The translations under genes were made by a program, and so were the position numbers. Positions 16,370 to 25,025 of a DNA stretch of 32,968 nt are shown here, piece after piece (the stretch's first letter is position 1; the number at the start of each line of letters is the position of its first letter). The DNA is from an uncultured Collinsella sp. (GTDB lineage Bacteria > Actinomycetota > Coriobacteriia > Coriobacteriales > Coriobacteriaceae), in NCBI GenBank assembly GCA_902467875.1, contig CABQWP010000016.1, positions 1-32,968 on the forward strand, written 5' to 3'. The notes below the pieces were generated by a model. It was given only the letters and a program-made list of their open reading frames with translations. It was not told the origin of the DNA and made no database searches.

Positions 16370-19093
16370 TTACTTCTTCTTTTTGCTTGGCATCGAGACT
16401 TTGATGCCTTGGGCGGACTTGGTCACACGAGAGCGCTTGGCTCCGGTACCCTTCTTTTTCTTGGGCTGGGTCTGCGCCACGCCCTCGAGTGCACGGGCCT
16501 CGGCCTCGCGGACAGTGCGCGCCTCACGGCGCTGCGCCATATCGACGGCAACGCGCTTGGCAAAACGCTCCGCCGTCGAACCCGTCGAGCTCACCTTACC
16601 GCCACCGCGACCCAGGCGGACGCGCACACCGCGGCCAAAACCAGTTGCGGCATGACGACGACGCGGCTTAAGCGAATCCATCATCGTGGCGAGCTTAAAG
16701 AACACCGAGCAGGTAAAGGCCACGATGACAGCCAAGATAACCATCTGGCCCATCGTCAGGTTGGCAATAGACAGCAGCTTCGGGAATCCGATAACGCCCG
16801 TCAGGATGCCGGCGACTACAAACACAAAGAGCACCACACGTAGGGGCGTGAGAGGCTGCGAGATGCGCCAGATCAGGCTGACGCTCGCAGCGCACGACGT
16901 AAGCAGGCACATCGTAGACAGCGTGAGCTGGTTAAAGCCAAACACGCGCGCCACAAAGATATCGAGTGCCGCGGCCAAAATGACCGCAATCGACGCCGGC
17001 AGTGCCCGCTTGAGCACGTTGGTCAAAAACGCACCCTTCACGCGAGCATTGTTGGGCTCCAGGCCCAACACAAAGCCCGGCGCGCCGATGCAGAAGAAGT
17101 TAATGAGCGTCATCTGGATGGGCTCGAAGGGGTACGGCGGCAGCGCGATGCACAGCGCCGCCAGGCCCATCGAGAACAGCGTCTTGGTCAAGAACAGCGA
17201 AGCCGAACGCTGCAGGTTGTTGATGGAGCGACGGCCCTCGGCCACCACAGCAGGCATCGAGGCAAAGTCGTTGTCAACGAGTACGATCTCGGCCACGTTG
17301 CGCGCGGCATCGGAGCCGGCCGCCATGGCGACGGAGCAGTCGGCCTCCTTGAGTGCCAGCACGTCGTTGACGCCGTCGCCCGTCATGGCCACGGTGTGCT
17401 CGCGGCGCTTGAGCGCCTGCACGAGCTCGCGCTTCTGCTGCGGGGTCACACGACCAAAGACATGGTAGCGGTCCACTGCGGCATCGAGCTTGGCCGGCGT
17501 ATCGAGCGTCGTGGCGTCCACATAAGCGTCCGCCCCCGGCACGCCCACCACGCGCGCGATCGACGACACCGTACGAGGGTCGTCGCCACTGATCACGTTG
17601 AGGGTCACGCCCTGCTCGTTAAAGTAGCCGATGGTCTCGGCCGCCGAGGTACGAATCTCGTCGCGGATGGTCACAAAGCCCACGGGCTCGGCCTCGCCCA
17701 CCATATCGCCATCGGGCGTAAAGCCGTCCACGCGCGCCACCACGAGCACGCGGCAGGTATCGGCAAGCTCGGCGACACGGTTCTCGACCTGCGAAAACAC
17801 ACGATCAGAGAGCACAAACTGCGCGGCGCCCATCACATAGGAGCCCTGCGCAAACGAAGCGCCACTCCATTTTTTAGACGACGAGAACGGAATGACCGAC
17901 AGCGGCTCAGACACCTCGACCGGGCGATCAGCGTAATAATTGAGCAGCGCCTGGCAGGTCTCGTTGGCATCGGCCGAGGTCGCACGTGCCACGTTAGCCA
18001 GCGCGAAATCGAGCACCGTGGTATCGGCGGGAACAGCCGTCTCGTCCGAGCTGGCGCCTAGTCTCACGCCCTCAACCGGCAGCGGATACGTGCCCTCGAC
18101 CTCCATGCGACCCGACGTGATAGTGCCCGTCTTGTCCAGGCACAGCACGTCGACGCGAGCGAGCGTCTCGATGCAGTAGAGCTGCTGTGCCAGTACCTTG
18201 CGACGCGCCAGGCGCACCGTGGCGATGGCGAGCACCGACGAGGTCAGCAGCACCAGGCCTTGCGGGATCATGCCCAGCAGGGCGCCCACCGTGGACAGCA
18301 GCGCCGACGAAGGCACATGACCAGCCAACAGCTCGGAGAAGCACCATGAAAGCGCACTATCGCCCGGGGTTCCCGCGGCATCCCACAGCTCGCTCACACT
18401 CGAGGCAAACAACGCCAAACCGAGCGGGATCATGATGATGCTCGCAAAGCGCACGATGGCGTTAAGCGCGTTCATGATCTCGGAATTGACCTTTTTGACG
18501 TACTTGGCCTCGTTATTAATTTTGGCCACGTAGTTGTCGGCGCCGACATGGATCACGCGGGCGCGCAGCAGGCCCGAGTCGATAAAGCTGCCGCTCATGA
18601 GCTCGGAACCGGGCTGTTTCTTAATAAGGTCGCTCTCGCCCGTCAGCAGGCTCTCGTTCACGAGCGCCTCGCCCGAAACCACCACGGCGTCAGCGGGAAT
18701 CTGATCGCCGCGCCCCAGGCGGATGATGTCGTCGAGCACGATCTGGTCCAGGTCGAGCTCCACCTCGGCGCCGTCGCGCACTGCGATGGCCTTCTTGGAG
18801 GTCAGCAGCGTGAGCTTATCGACCATCTTCTTGGACCGCATGGATTGAATGACGCCAATAGCGGTATTGAGAAAAACCACAAACAGGAACGTCAGGTTCT
18901 TAAACGAACCGGTCAAAATGACCAGGAAAGCCAAGATCACGTTGATCAAATTGAACAGCGTGCAGAGGTTCTCGATGATGAGCTCTTTGACCGACTTGGT
19001 CTTGAGCTCCATGTTGCGGTTGATCTTACCGGCGGCGATGCGCTCCTCGACCTCGGCGGTCGAGAGTCCGCGCTCGATATCCGTTGCTGCCAT
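16370..19093 (-). CDS. P-type cation-transporting ATPase (CtpE/CaxP-like)
   Basis: About 907 residues. P-type ATPase landmarks are intact: the A-domain TGES loop (LLTGESDLIKK), the phosphorylated Asp in DKTGTIT near residue 320, and the hinge GDGVNDVLALKEADCSVAM. The M4 ion-site segment reads GMIPQGLVLLTSSVLA; the LVLLTS continuation is like the calcium-type CtpE and CaxP pumps rather than heavy-metal pumps, and no CPC motif or metal-binding domain is present. Calcium is thus the likeliest cargo, by inference. The C-terminus has an unusual 80-residue basic tail ending in KKKK. The start is uncertain: the ATG at 19091-19093 has a GGGA six bases upstream; GTG 19108 and ATG 19105 are also in frame. 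Confidence 0.85.
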   Translation of the reverse strand: MAATDIERGLSTAEVEERIAAGKINRNMELKTKSVKELIIENLCTLFNLINVILAFLVILTGSFKNLTFLFVVFLNTAIGVIQSMRSKKMVDKLTLLTSKKAIAVRDGAEVELDLDQIVLDDIIRLGRGDQIPADAVVVSGEALVNESLLTGESDLIKKQPGSELMSGSFIDSGLLRARVIHVGADNYVAKINNEAKYVKKVNSEIMNALNAIVRFASIIMIPLGLALFASSVSELWDAAGTPGDSALSWCFSELLAGHVPSSALLSTVGALLGMIPQGLVLLTSSVLAIATVRLARRKVLAQQLYCIETLARVDVLCLDKTGTITSGRMEVEGTYPLPVEGVRLGASSDETAVPADTTVLDFALANVARATSADANETCQALLNYYADRPVEVSEPLSVIPFSSSKKWSGASFAQGSYVMGAAQFVLSDRVFSQVENRVAELADTCRVLVVARVDGFTPDGDMVGEAEPVGFVTIRDEIRTSAAETIGYFNEQGVTLNVISGDDPRTVSSIARVVGVPGADAYVDATTLDTPAKLDAAVDRYHVFGRVTPQQKRELVQALKRREHTVAMTGDGVNDVLALKEADCSVAMAAGSDAARNVAEIVLVDNDFASMPAVVAEGRRSINNLQRSASLFLTKTLFSMGLAALCIALPPYPFEPIQMTLINFFCIGAPGFVLGLEPNNARVKGAFLTNVLKRALPASIAVILAAALDIFVARVFGFNQLTLSTMCLLTSCAASVSLIWRISQPLTPLRVVLFVFVVAGILTGVIGFPKLLSIANLTMGQMVILAVIVAFTCSVFFKLATMMDSLKPRRRHAATGFGRGVRVRLGRGGGKVSSTGSTAERFAKRVAVDMAQRREARTVREAEARALEGVAQTQPKKKKGTGAKRSRVTKSAQGIKVSMPSKKKK

Positions 19094-19121
19094 ACCACGT
19101 CCCATCACGTCGCGTCGGTAT

Positions 19122-19158
19122 AAGAAAAACCGCCCGGACCATGCGAGGTTCGGACGGT
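19122..19158 (-). terminator. intrinsic terminator of tRNA-Arg(CCG)
   Basis: A 12-bp stem with one mismatch and one wobble pair (19129-19140 with 19147-19158, six-base loop) is followed on the minus strand by TTTTTCTT. It lies 11 bases after the tRNA and ends about 30 bases before the P-type ATPase start. Confidence 0.88.
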
Positions 19159-19169
19159 CTTACGTTCGA

Positions 19170-19246
19170 TGGTGCCCCATGTTGGATTCGAACCAACGGC
19201 CTTCTGCTCCGGAGGCAGACGCTCTAATCCCCTGAGCTAATAGGGC
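19170..19246 (-). tRNA. tRNA-Arg (anticodon CCG)
   Basis: 77 bases including an encoded CCA. The acceptor arms GCCCTAT and ATGGGGC pair over seven bases with one G-U. The D arm has AGCTCAGGGG, the anticodon stem TCTGC/GCAGA encloses loop CTCCGGA giving anticodon CCG (codon CGG), and the T arm has GTTGG, loop TTCGAAT, CCAAC. The discriminator base is A, as in arginine tRNAs. It has its own promoter and terminator. Confidence 0.95.
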
Positions 19247-19257
19247 GAACGGTTGGC

Positions 19258-19287
19258 ATTATACCCAAGTGCGCCACGGGCTAACAA
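19258..19287 (-). promoter_or_regulatory. promoter for tRNA-Arg(CCG)
   Basis: On the minus strand TTGTTA (19282-19287) and a perfect TATAAT (19258-19263) are 18 bases apart, with the -10 box 11 bases before the mature tRNA 5' end. The leader is therefore only a few bases long. Confidence 0.8.
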
Positions 19288-19339
19288 AAGAATAGAAAAA
19301 GCTTTGCAATTACGTGGGAGACACGGCGCAGAGGCTCAC

Positions 19340-19372
19340 TTTAGAACGCAAAAGTGAAACAATTAGTATAAA
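19340..19372 (+). promoter_or_regulatory. probable promoter of the aro operon
   Basis: TATAAA at 19367-19372 makes a good -10 box in an AT-rich stretch, the only one between the divergent tRNA promoter and aroF. The -35 side (around TTTAGAACG, 19350-19358) is poor, so an activator or extended contact may be needed. The predicted start, 6 to 8 bases downstream, falls on or next to the ATG at 19378. Confidence 0.5.
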
Positions 19373-19377
19373 CTTTC

Positions 19378-19452
19378 ATGCACATATATAACGGCTCGCG
19401 ATGCGGGCCGTTTTTGCAAGAGCTATCCATCGAGGTGAGAGGCACACCATGA
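19378..19452 (+). CDS. candidate leader ORF ahead of aroF
   Basis: A 24-codon ORF begins with the ATG at 19378, at the predicted transcription start, so it could be read as a leaderless message; there is no ribosome site before it. It runs through the terminator hairpin and its TGA (19450-19452) overlaps the aroF ATG (19449-19451) as ATGA. It starts MHIYNGSRCGPFLQ and has one Tyr and one Phe codon, which is less than a classical attenuation peptide. Position and overlap make translational coupling or attenuation plausible, but chance is not excluded. Confidence 0.3.
   Translation: MHIYNGSRCGPFLQELSIEVRGTP
19390..19415 (+). terminator. intrinsic terminator (probable attenuator) before aroF
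   Basis: AACGGCTCGC (19390-19399) pairs with GCGGGCCGTT (19403-19412) over ten positions, including one G-U, around a three-base loop. The run TTTTT at 19411-19415 follows. There is no plus-strand gene upstream for it to end, because the neighbours on the left are on the minus strand. It should therefore act on the aro transcript itself, as an attenuator. I saw no T-box specifier or TGGGACC-like antiterminator upstream. Confidence 0.7.
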
Positions 19453-20471
19453 TTGCAATTTTAAAGCAGAGCGCCAGCGACGAGGCCGTCGGCCATATCG
19501 TCAGCTGGATTGAGAAGAAGGGTCTCAAGACCGACGTCTCGCGCGGCGAGAACGAGACCATCATCGGCCTGGTGGGCGATACGACCAAGATCGACCCGTT
19601 CCTGCTCGAGTCCATGGATGTCGTCGAGCGCGTACAGCGCGTCTCCGAGCCGTTCAAGCGCGCCAACCGCAAGTTCCACCCCGAGGACTCCATTATCGAC
19701 TGCGGCCACGGCGTCAAGATCGGCGGCGACCAGTTCCAGGTCATCGCCGGCCCGTGCTCCGTCGAGGGCGAGAACCTCATCCGCATCGCCCGCCGCGTGA
19801 AGGCCGCCGGCGCCACGATGCTGCGCGGCGGCGCTTACAAGCCCCGCACCTCCCCGTACGCCTACCAGGGCATGGGCCCCGCCGGCCTGGACCTGCTATG
19901 CGAGGCGTCTGCCGAGCTCGACATGCCAATCGTCACCGAGATCATGGACCCACGCGACGTGCAAGTCTTCCTGGACAAGAAGATCGACGTCATGCAGATC
20001 GGCGCCCGCAACGCCCAGAACTTCCCCCTGCTCAAAGAGGTCGGCAAGACCAAGACCCCGGTCCTGCTCAAGCGCGGTATGTCCGGCACGATCGACGAGC
20101 TGCTTATGGCAGCCGAGTACATCATGAGCGAGGGCAACGACAACGTCATCCTGTGCGAGCGCGGCATCCGCACCTTCGAGACCCGCACCCGCAATACCTT
20201 CGACCTCAACGCCGTGCCGGTGCTGCACCACCTGTCGCACCTGCCCGTCGTCGCCGACCCCAGCCACGCCACCGGCTACACCCGCTACGTTGAGCCCATG
20301 GCGCTCGCCGCGACCGCTTGCGGTGCCAACGGCCTGGAGATCGAGGTCCACGACGAGCCGAGCCGCGCCTGGTCCGACGGCGCCCAGGCCCTCACCCCCG
20401 ATCAGTTCGATGACACCATGCGCCGCATCCGAGCCATCCGCGAGGTTGTCTGCCAAGAGACCATGGAGTAG
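19449..20471 (+). CDS. aroF: 3-deoxy-7-phosphoheptulonate synthase
   Basis: DAHP synthase, which condenses PEP with erythrose-4-phosphate in the first shikimate step. The 340-residue protein has an N-terminal ferredoxin-like regulatory domain (about 1-70), as in the Thermotoga-type enzymes that Tyr and Phe inhibit, then the TIM-barrel core: AGPCSVEG, RGGAYKPRTSPYAYQG, QIGARNAQNF, KRGMSGTIDE and DPSHATG with metal and phosphate ligands. The ATG at 19449 is chosen because AGAGG lies six bases upstream; an ATG at 19401 would start inside the terminator hairpin. It is the first gene of the aro operon, three bases before tyrA. Confidence 0.95.
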   Translation: MIAILKQSASDEAVGHIVSWIEKKGLKTDVSRGENETIIGLVGDTTKIDPFLLESMDVVERVQRVSEPFKRANRKFHPEDSIIDCGHGVKIGGDQFQVIAGPCSVEGENLIRIARRVKAAGATMLRGGAYKPRTSPYAYQGMGPAGLDLLCEASAELDMPIVTEIMDPRDVQVFLDKKIDVMQIGARNAQNFPLLKEVGKTKTPVLLKRGMSGTIDELLMAAEYIMSEGNDNVILCERGIRTFETRTRNTFDLNAVPVLHHLSHLPVVADPSHATGYTRYVEPMALAATACGANGLEIEVHDEPSRAWSDGAQALTPDQFDDTMRRIRAIREVVCQETME

Positions 20472-20474
20472 CCC

Positions 20475-21389
20475 ATGGGTACGGTGAGAAACGCGCGCGT
20501 TAACCAGGGCGGCCCCAAGTGCGCCGGCATCGTCGGCCTTGGCCTCATCGGCGGCAGCTTTGCCCGCGGCTATGCGCAGGCGGGCGTCCGCGTGCTGGCC
20601 TGGGACCCCGATGACGACGTCATGACGGCGGCCAGCATGGGTACCGTCGCCGGCGAGCTCAACGACGAGACGCTCGGCGAGTGCGACATCATCGTCCTGG
20701 CTTGCTACCCCGAAGCCTGCATCGAGTGGCTCGAGGCGCATGCCCAGGCACTCGCCGACGCCACCGATACCGAGGCCATCATGGGCCCCGTGGTGATCGA
20801 CACGGTGGGCGTCAAGGGCATCGTGTGCGAGCGCGCCTTTGAGCTTGCCCGCGAGCACGGCTTTTACTTTGTGGGCGCGCACCCCATGGCGGGCACGCAG
20901 TACTCGGGCTATGCGCACTCCCGCGCCGACCTGTTCCAGGGCGCGCCACTCGTGCTCGTGCCGCCCGCGGCGGACGATGCGCTCAAGCTGGAGCTTTTAG
21001 GCCAGGTGCGCGAGATGGTGCGCCCCTTGGGCTTTGGCAAGTTCAGCGTGACCACCGCCGCCGAGCACGACCGCGTCATCGCCTTCACGAGCCAGCTTGC
21101 GCACGTGGTGTCCAACGCCTACGTAAAGAGCCCCACCGCCCAGGTCCACCACGGCTTTTCGGCCGGTAGCTATCGCGATCTCACCCGCGTGGCGCACCTC
21201 AACCCGCAGATGTGGTCCGAGCTCATGGTCGACGACGCCGATGCGCTCGCCTTCGAGATCGACCATCTGATTGAGTCGCTTGGCGCCTACAGCCGTGCGC
21301 TCAAGGAACGCGACCAGCGCTATCTGGAGAATCTCCTTGCCGAGGGCGACCGCATTAAGCGCGCACTCGACGACGAGGCCTCCCACTAG
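20475..21389 (+). CDS. tyrA: prephenate dehydrogenase
   Basis: 304-residue TyrA, which oxidatively decarboxylates prephenate to 4-hydroxyphenylpyruvate (or arogenate to tyrosine; substrate cannot be told here). The Rossmann motif GLGLIGGS is near residues 17-24, preferring NAD. The catalytic and substrate region reads VGAHPMAGTQYSGY, with the family HPMAG. There is no C-terminal ACT domain and no chorismate mutase fused to it, so feedback may be exerted at aroF or pheA. A GGAG ribosome site lies inside the end of aroF. Confidence 0.92.
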   Translation: MGTVRNARVNQGGPKCAGIVGLGLIGGSFARGYAQAGVRVLAWDPDDDVMTAASMGTVAGELNDETLGECDIIVLACYPEACIEWLEAHAQALADATDTEAIMGPVVIDTVGVKGIVCERAFELAREHGFYFVGAHPMAGTQYSGYAHSRADLFQGAPLVLVPPAADDALKLELLGQVREMVRPLGFGKFSVTTAAEHDRVIAFTSQLAHVVSNAYVKSPTAQVHHGFSAGSYRDLTRVAHLNPQMWSELMVDDADALAFEIDHLIESLGAYSRALKERDQRYLENLLAEGDRIKRALDDEASH

Positions 21390-21425
21390 ACCATCTATCA
21401 CGCCAGGTCGAAAGGACCGAAGCTT

Positions 21426-22532
21426 ATGGCGATTACCATCGATATCGACACTGCACGCCCCTACCAGGTGCATGTTGGCACGTTTTTGCTGGAGCAGGCC
21501 GGACCGCTCGTGCGCGCCACTGCCGGCGGCACCAAGGCCGTCATCGTGACGGACACCAACGTGGGTCCGCTCTACCAGATGCCCGTTAAGCAGAGCCTGG
21601 AGGCGTCGGGCTACGAGGTGAGCATCTGCACCTTCGAGGCCGGCGAGGCCCATAAGCGCGCCGAAACCTATGTTGCCATTTTGGAGTTTGTGGCCGAGCA
21701 CGAGCTTTCGCGCTCCGACGTGATCGTGGCACTCGGCGGCGGCGTCGTGGGCGACGTGGCGGGCTTTGTGGCCGCCACCTATATGCGCGGCTGCAAGTTT
21801 GTGCAGATCCCGACGAGCCTGCTCGCCATGGTTGATTCGTCGGTGGGCGGCAAGACCGCCATCGACCTGGCTGCCGGCAAGAACTTGGCCGGCGCCTTTT
21901 GGCAGCCGAGCGTGGTCATCGCCGACGTAGGGTGCCTGGCCACCCTCACGCCCGAGCAGTTCGCCGACGGCTGCGGCGAGGTCGTCAAGCACGCCGTGAT
22001 CGCCGACCCGGAGCTTTTCGCCGAGCTGGAGAAGACCCCGCTCACGCTGGAGTTGCTCAACCGCGATGTGGCCCGCGTAGCACTCATCATCGCCCGCAAT
22101 ATCGACATCAAGCGCGCCGTGGTCGTCGCCGACGAGCGCGAAACCAACCAGCGCAAGCTCCTCAACTTTGGACACAGCGCCGGACACGCCGTCGAGGCCT
22201 GCGAGCACTTTGAGCTCGGACACGGCAACTGCGTGTCAATCGGCATGGGCATCATCACGCGCGCAGCGGCCCTGCACGGCGTTTGCGATGCTGCACTGCC
22301 CGGTCGTATTGAGGAGCTCTGCGCCCGCCATGGCCTCAAGACCCGCTGCGACCTAGATGCCGATGCCGTCTTTGCCGAGGCGCTGCACGACAAGAAGCGC
22401 GCGGGCGACACCATCGACCTGGTGATTCCGCACGACATTGGCCGCTGCAGCATCGACCGCACGCCGCTTTCCACTTTCCACGAACTCATTGCCGAGGGCC
22501 TCGGCCAGAAGGGAGACGCATCCGCATGCTAG
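21426..22532 (+). CDS. aroB: 3-dehydroquinate synthase
   Basis: 368-residue AroB, the NAD- and zinc-dependent cyclisation of DAHP to 3-dehydroquinate. The nucleotide region LGGGVVGDVAGFVAATYMRG and the substrate region SSVGGKTAIDLAAGKNL are present. Zinc ligands are in CGEVVKHAVI, NFGHSAGHAVE and the ELGHGNCVSIGM stretch. It lies 36 bases after tyrA, and its TAG stop overlaps the aroA start region by seven bases, so translation of the two is coupled. Confidence 0.96.
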   Translation: MAITIDIDTARPYQVHVGTFLLEQAGPLVRATAGGTKAVIVTDTNVGPLYQMPVKQSLEASGYEVSICTFEAGEAHKRAETYVAILEFVAEHELSRSDVIVALGGGVVGDVAGFVAATYMRGCKFVQIPTSLLAMVDSSVGGKTAIDLAAGKNLAGAFWQPSVVIADVGCLATLTPEQFADGCGEVVKHAVIADPELFAELEKTPLTLELLNRDVARVALIIARNIDIKRAVVVADERETNQRKLLNFGHSAGHAVEACEHFELGHGNCVSIGMGIITRAAALHGVCDAALPGRIEELCARHGLKTRCDLDADAVFAEALHDKKRAGDTIDLVIPHDIGRCSIDRTPLSTFHELIAEGLGQKGDASAC

Positions 22533-23845
22533 CCCGCATCACCCCGTCCCCGCTCAAGGGCACCGTTCCTGCCATCGCGTCCAAGTCGATGGCGCATCGC
22601 CTGATCATCTGCGCCGCGCTTGCCAACGGCGAAACACACGTCACCTGTAACACCACCTGCGCAGACATCGAGGCTACAGTGCGTTGCCTTACGGCCCTGG
22701 GCGCTCGCATCGAGACCGTCGAGGACGGCTTCCAGGTCCACCCCACCATGAAGAGTGTTGAGTTTGGCCTGCTCAAGGCCCTTGCCGGCGGCACGCTTGA
22801 CTGCGGCGAAAGCGGCTCCACGCTGCGCTTTATGCTGCCCGTCGCCTGCGCGCTGGGTGCGAATGCCACCTTCGTGGGCCAGGGCCGCCTGGGCGCCCGC
22901 CCGCTCTCCCCGCTCTCGGACGAGATCATCGCCGCCGGTTGCGACCTGCAGGGCCTGGGCGGTTTTCCGCTCAAGACGAGCGGCCGCATGCGCCCGGGCA
23001 CCTTTGTGCTGCCGGGCAACGTGAGCTCGCAGTATATCTCCGGCCTGCTGCTGGCAGCCCCGCTGCTAGCCCAGCCCTCCTGCGTGCAGGTAACCGGCCT
23101 CATCGAGAGCCGCCCCTACATCAACCTGACCATCCAGGCCATGAAGGCCTTTGGCGTCGAGGTCAACGTCGAGCGTATTCCGGCCAAGGACGGCCAGCCC
23201 GAGGTCACGAACTTCCGCGTGAGCAGCGGCTCGTACCGCACGCCCGGCAGCGTGGCCGTCGAGGGCGACTGGTCCAACGCCGCCTTTTGGCTGTGTGCCG
23301 GCGCCATCGGCACCGATCCCATCACCGTCGAGGGTGTGTCCCTGAGCTCCGCGCAGGGCGACCGCAACGTGCTCGCCGCGCTTTCGCGCTTTGGCGCCCG
23401 CATCGTGCGTTCCACCAACGCCGCCACCGTGCAGTCCGACAAACTCGCCGGCTTTGAGATGAGCGCCCACGACATTCCAGACCTGGTGCCCGTCATCTCG
23501 GCCGTGGCATCGCTGGCGCAAGGCCGCACGTTCATCCGCGATTGTGCCCGCCTGCGCATCAAGGAATCCGACCGCCTGGCCACCACCACCCGTGAGCTCA
23601 CCGCGCTGGGCGCACAAGTGCGCATTGCCGGTGACGACCTCATCATCAAGGGCGTCGATGCCTTTACCGGCGGCGAGGTCGATTCGCACAACGACCATCG
23701 CATCGCCATGATGGCAGCCATTGCCGCAAGTCGCGCCACCGGCGAGGTCGTGATCCACGGCGCCGAGGCCGTCAACAAGTCCTATCCCGATTTCTTCGAC
23801 CACTACCGCCTGTTGGGCGGCAAGGTCACGCTCGAGGAGGAATAG
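22526..23845 (+). CDS. aroA: 3-phosphoshikimate 1-carboxyvinyltransferase (EPSP synthase)
   Basis: 439-residue EPSP synthase, joining PEP to shikimate-3-phosphate. Substrate residues are seen in IASKSMAHRLII, with the phosphate-binding lysine, and in ESGSTLRFMLPVACALG, FVGQGRLGARP, RIKESDRL and NDHRIAMMAAI. The STLRF form replaces the GTAMRP of the E. coli enzyme, as in many Gram-positive and anaerobe EPSP synthases. The ATG lies within the end of aroB and aroC begins one base after its stop. Confidence 0.96.
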   Translation: MLARITPSPLKGTVPAIASKSMAHRLIICAALANGETHVTCNTTCADIEATVRCLTALGARIETVEDGFQVHPTMKSVEFGLLKALAGGTLDCGESGSTLRFMLPVACALGANATFVGQGRLGARPLSPLSDEIIAAGCDLQGLGGFPLKTSGRMRPGTFVLPGNVSSQYISGLLLAAPLLAQPSCVQVTGLIESRPYINLTIQAMKAFGVEVNVERIPAKDGQPEVTNFRVSSGSYRTPGSVAVEGDWSNAAFWLCAGAIGTDPITVEGVSLSSAQGDRNVLAALSRFGARIVRSTNAATVQSDKLAGFEMSAHDIPDLVPVISAVASLAQGRTFIRDCARLRIKESDRLATTTRELTALGAQVRIAGDDLIIKGVDAFTGGEVDSHNDHRIAMMAAIAASRATGEVVIHGAEAVNKSYPDFFDHYRLLGGKVTLEEE

Positions 23846-23846
23846 C

Positions 23847-24972
23847 ATGTCCTCGACCTTTGGCAACGTCTTGCACTTAAGCATCTTCGGTCAATCGCAC
23901 TCCCCCGCTATCGGCTGCTCGCTCGATGGCATCCCGGCGGGCATCGCTGTTGACCAGGAGCAGCTGCAGGCCTTCCTCGACCGTCGCGCCCCCGGTCGCG
24001 ACGAGACCGCGACCAAACGCCGCGAGGCCGACGCCGCCCACATCATCGCCGGTGTTGTCGATGGACATACCACCGGCGCGCCCATCGCCGCGATTATCGA
24101 GAACACCAACACGCGCTCCAAGGATTACTCCGAGCTGCGCCGCAAGCCCCGTCCCGGACATGCGGACTTCCCTGCGCGCGTAAAGTATCACAACATGCAC
24201 GATGTCGCTGGTGGCGGGCATTTTTCCGGCCGCCTAACGGCACCCTTATGCATCGCCGGCGGCATTGCGCTGCAGGCACTCGAGGCCCGCGGTATTCGGG
24301 TGATGGCTCACGTGGCGCAGATCGGCGGCCGGTGGTACGGGGCCCCGCCGCGCCGCCTCCCCCGCCCTGCCGATGGACGATATGGTCTATCGCGAGGCCG
24401 ACCGCAAGGCGATCCTTACGAACGATCTGCCGTGCATTGACGCCGCCGCAGCCGGCCGCATGCGCGAGGAGATTCTGGCCGCGCGCGACGAGCTCGACAG
24501 CATCGGCGGCATCGTGGAGTGCGGCATTTACGGGCTTCCCGCGGGTATCGGCGACCCCATGTTCGACGGCATCGAAAACCGCATCGCGCAAATCGCGTTT
24601 GGCATTCCCGCCGTAAAGGGCGTGGAGTTTGGCATGGGCTTTGCCGTGGCCGCCATGCGCGGCAGCGAGAACAACGATCCGTATCGCATCGACGCCGAGA
24701 CCGGCGAGATTGAAGTCGAGTCCAACAACGCCGGCGGCATTCTGGGCGGCATCTCCACCGGCGCGCCCGTCATGTGGCGTATGGCCGTAAAGCCGACGCC
24801 CTCTATTGGCCGCGAGCAGCAGACCGTAGACATGGACGCCATGGAAAATGCCGAGCTCTCGGTCCACGGTCGTCACGATCCCTGCATCGTCCCCCGAGCC
24901 GTCCCCGTAGCCGAAGCAGCCGCGGCGCTCGCCATCTGGGACGCCCTCCTCGAGGACGCCGCCCAGCGCTAA
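23847..24972 (+). pseudogene. aroC: chorismate synthase with a net +1 frameshift
   Basis: Chorismate synthase uses reduced FMN to remove phosphate from EPSP. The 5' part (from ATG 23847) carries FGQSHSPAIGCSLDGIPAG and GGGHFSGRLTAPLCIAGGIA, then loses homology after AHVAQIGG. The 3' part resumes one frame ahead, clearly by LPMDDMVYREADR (24367 on), and includes ENRIAQIAFGIPAVKG and RHDPCIVPRAVPV before the TAA at 24970-24972. The extra base lies between 24330 and 24363, in a very GC-rich stretch that includes CCCCC at 24359-24363. All conserved blocks are present once in order. A sequencing error is likeliest since the rest of the pathway is intact; a true mutation or a programmed +1 slip at CTC-CCC-C is possible. 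Confidence 0.85.
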
Positions 24973-25025
24973 CCCGACTCACCTGGGTTGCCTGCCAACT
25001 CAGCCGTTACGTGAAAGGGGCCTCC

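Noticed and set aside
19288..19448. T-box or other riboswitch ahead of aroF
   Set aside because: No specifier-loop architecture or TGGGACC-like element was found; only the terminator hairpin and short ORF are supported.
20997..22223. A 408-codon minus-strand frame opposite tyrA and aroB
   Set aside because: Shadow of two firmly identified genes.
24248..24616. A 122-codon ORF within aroC in the third frame
   Set aside because: Arg/Ala/Pro-rich shadow frame; it matches no family and overlaps both aroC parts.
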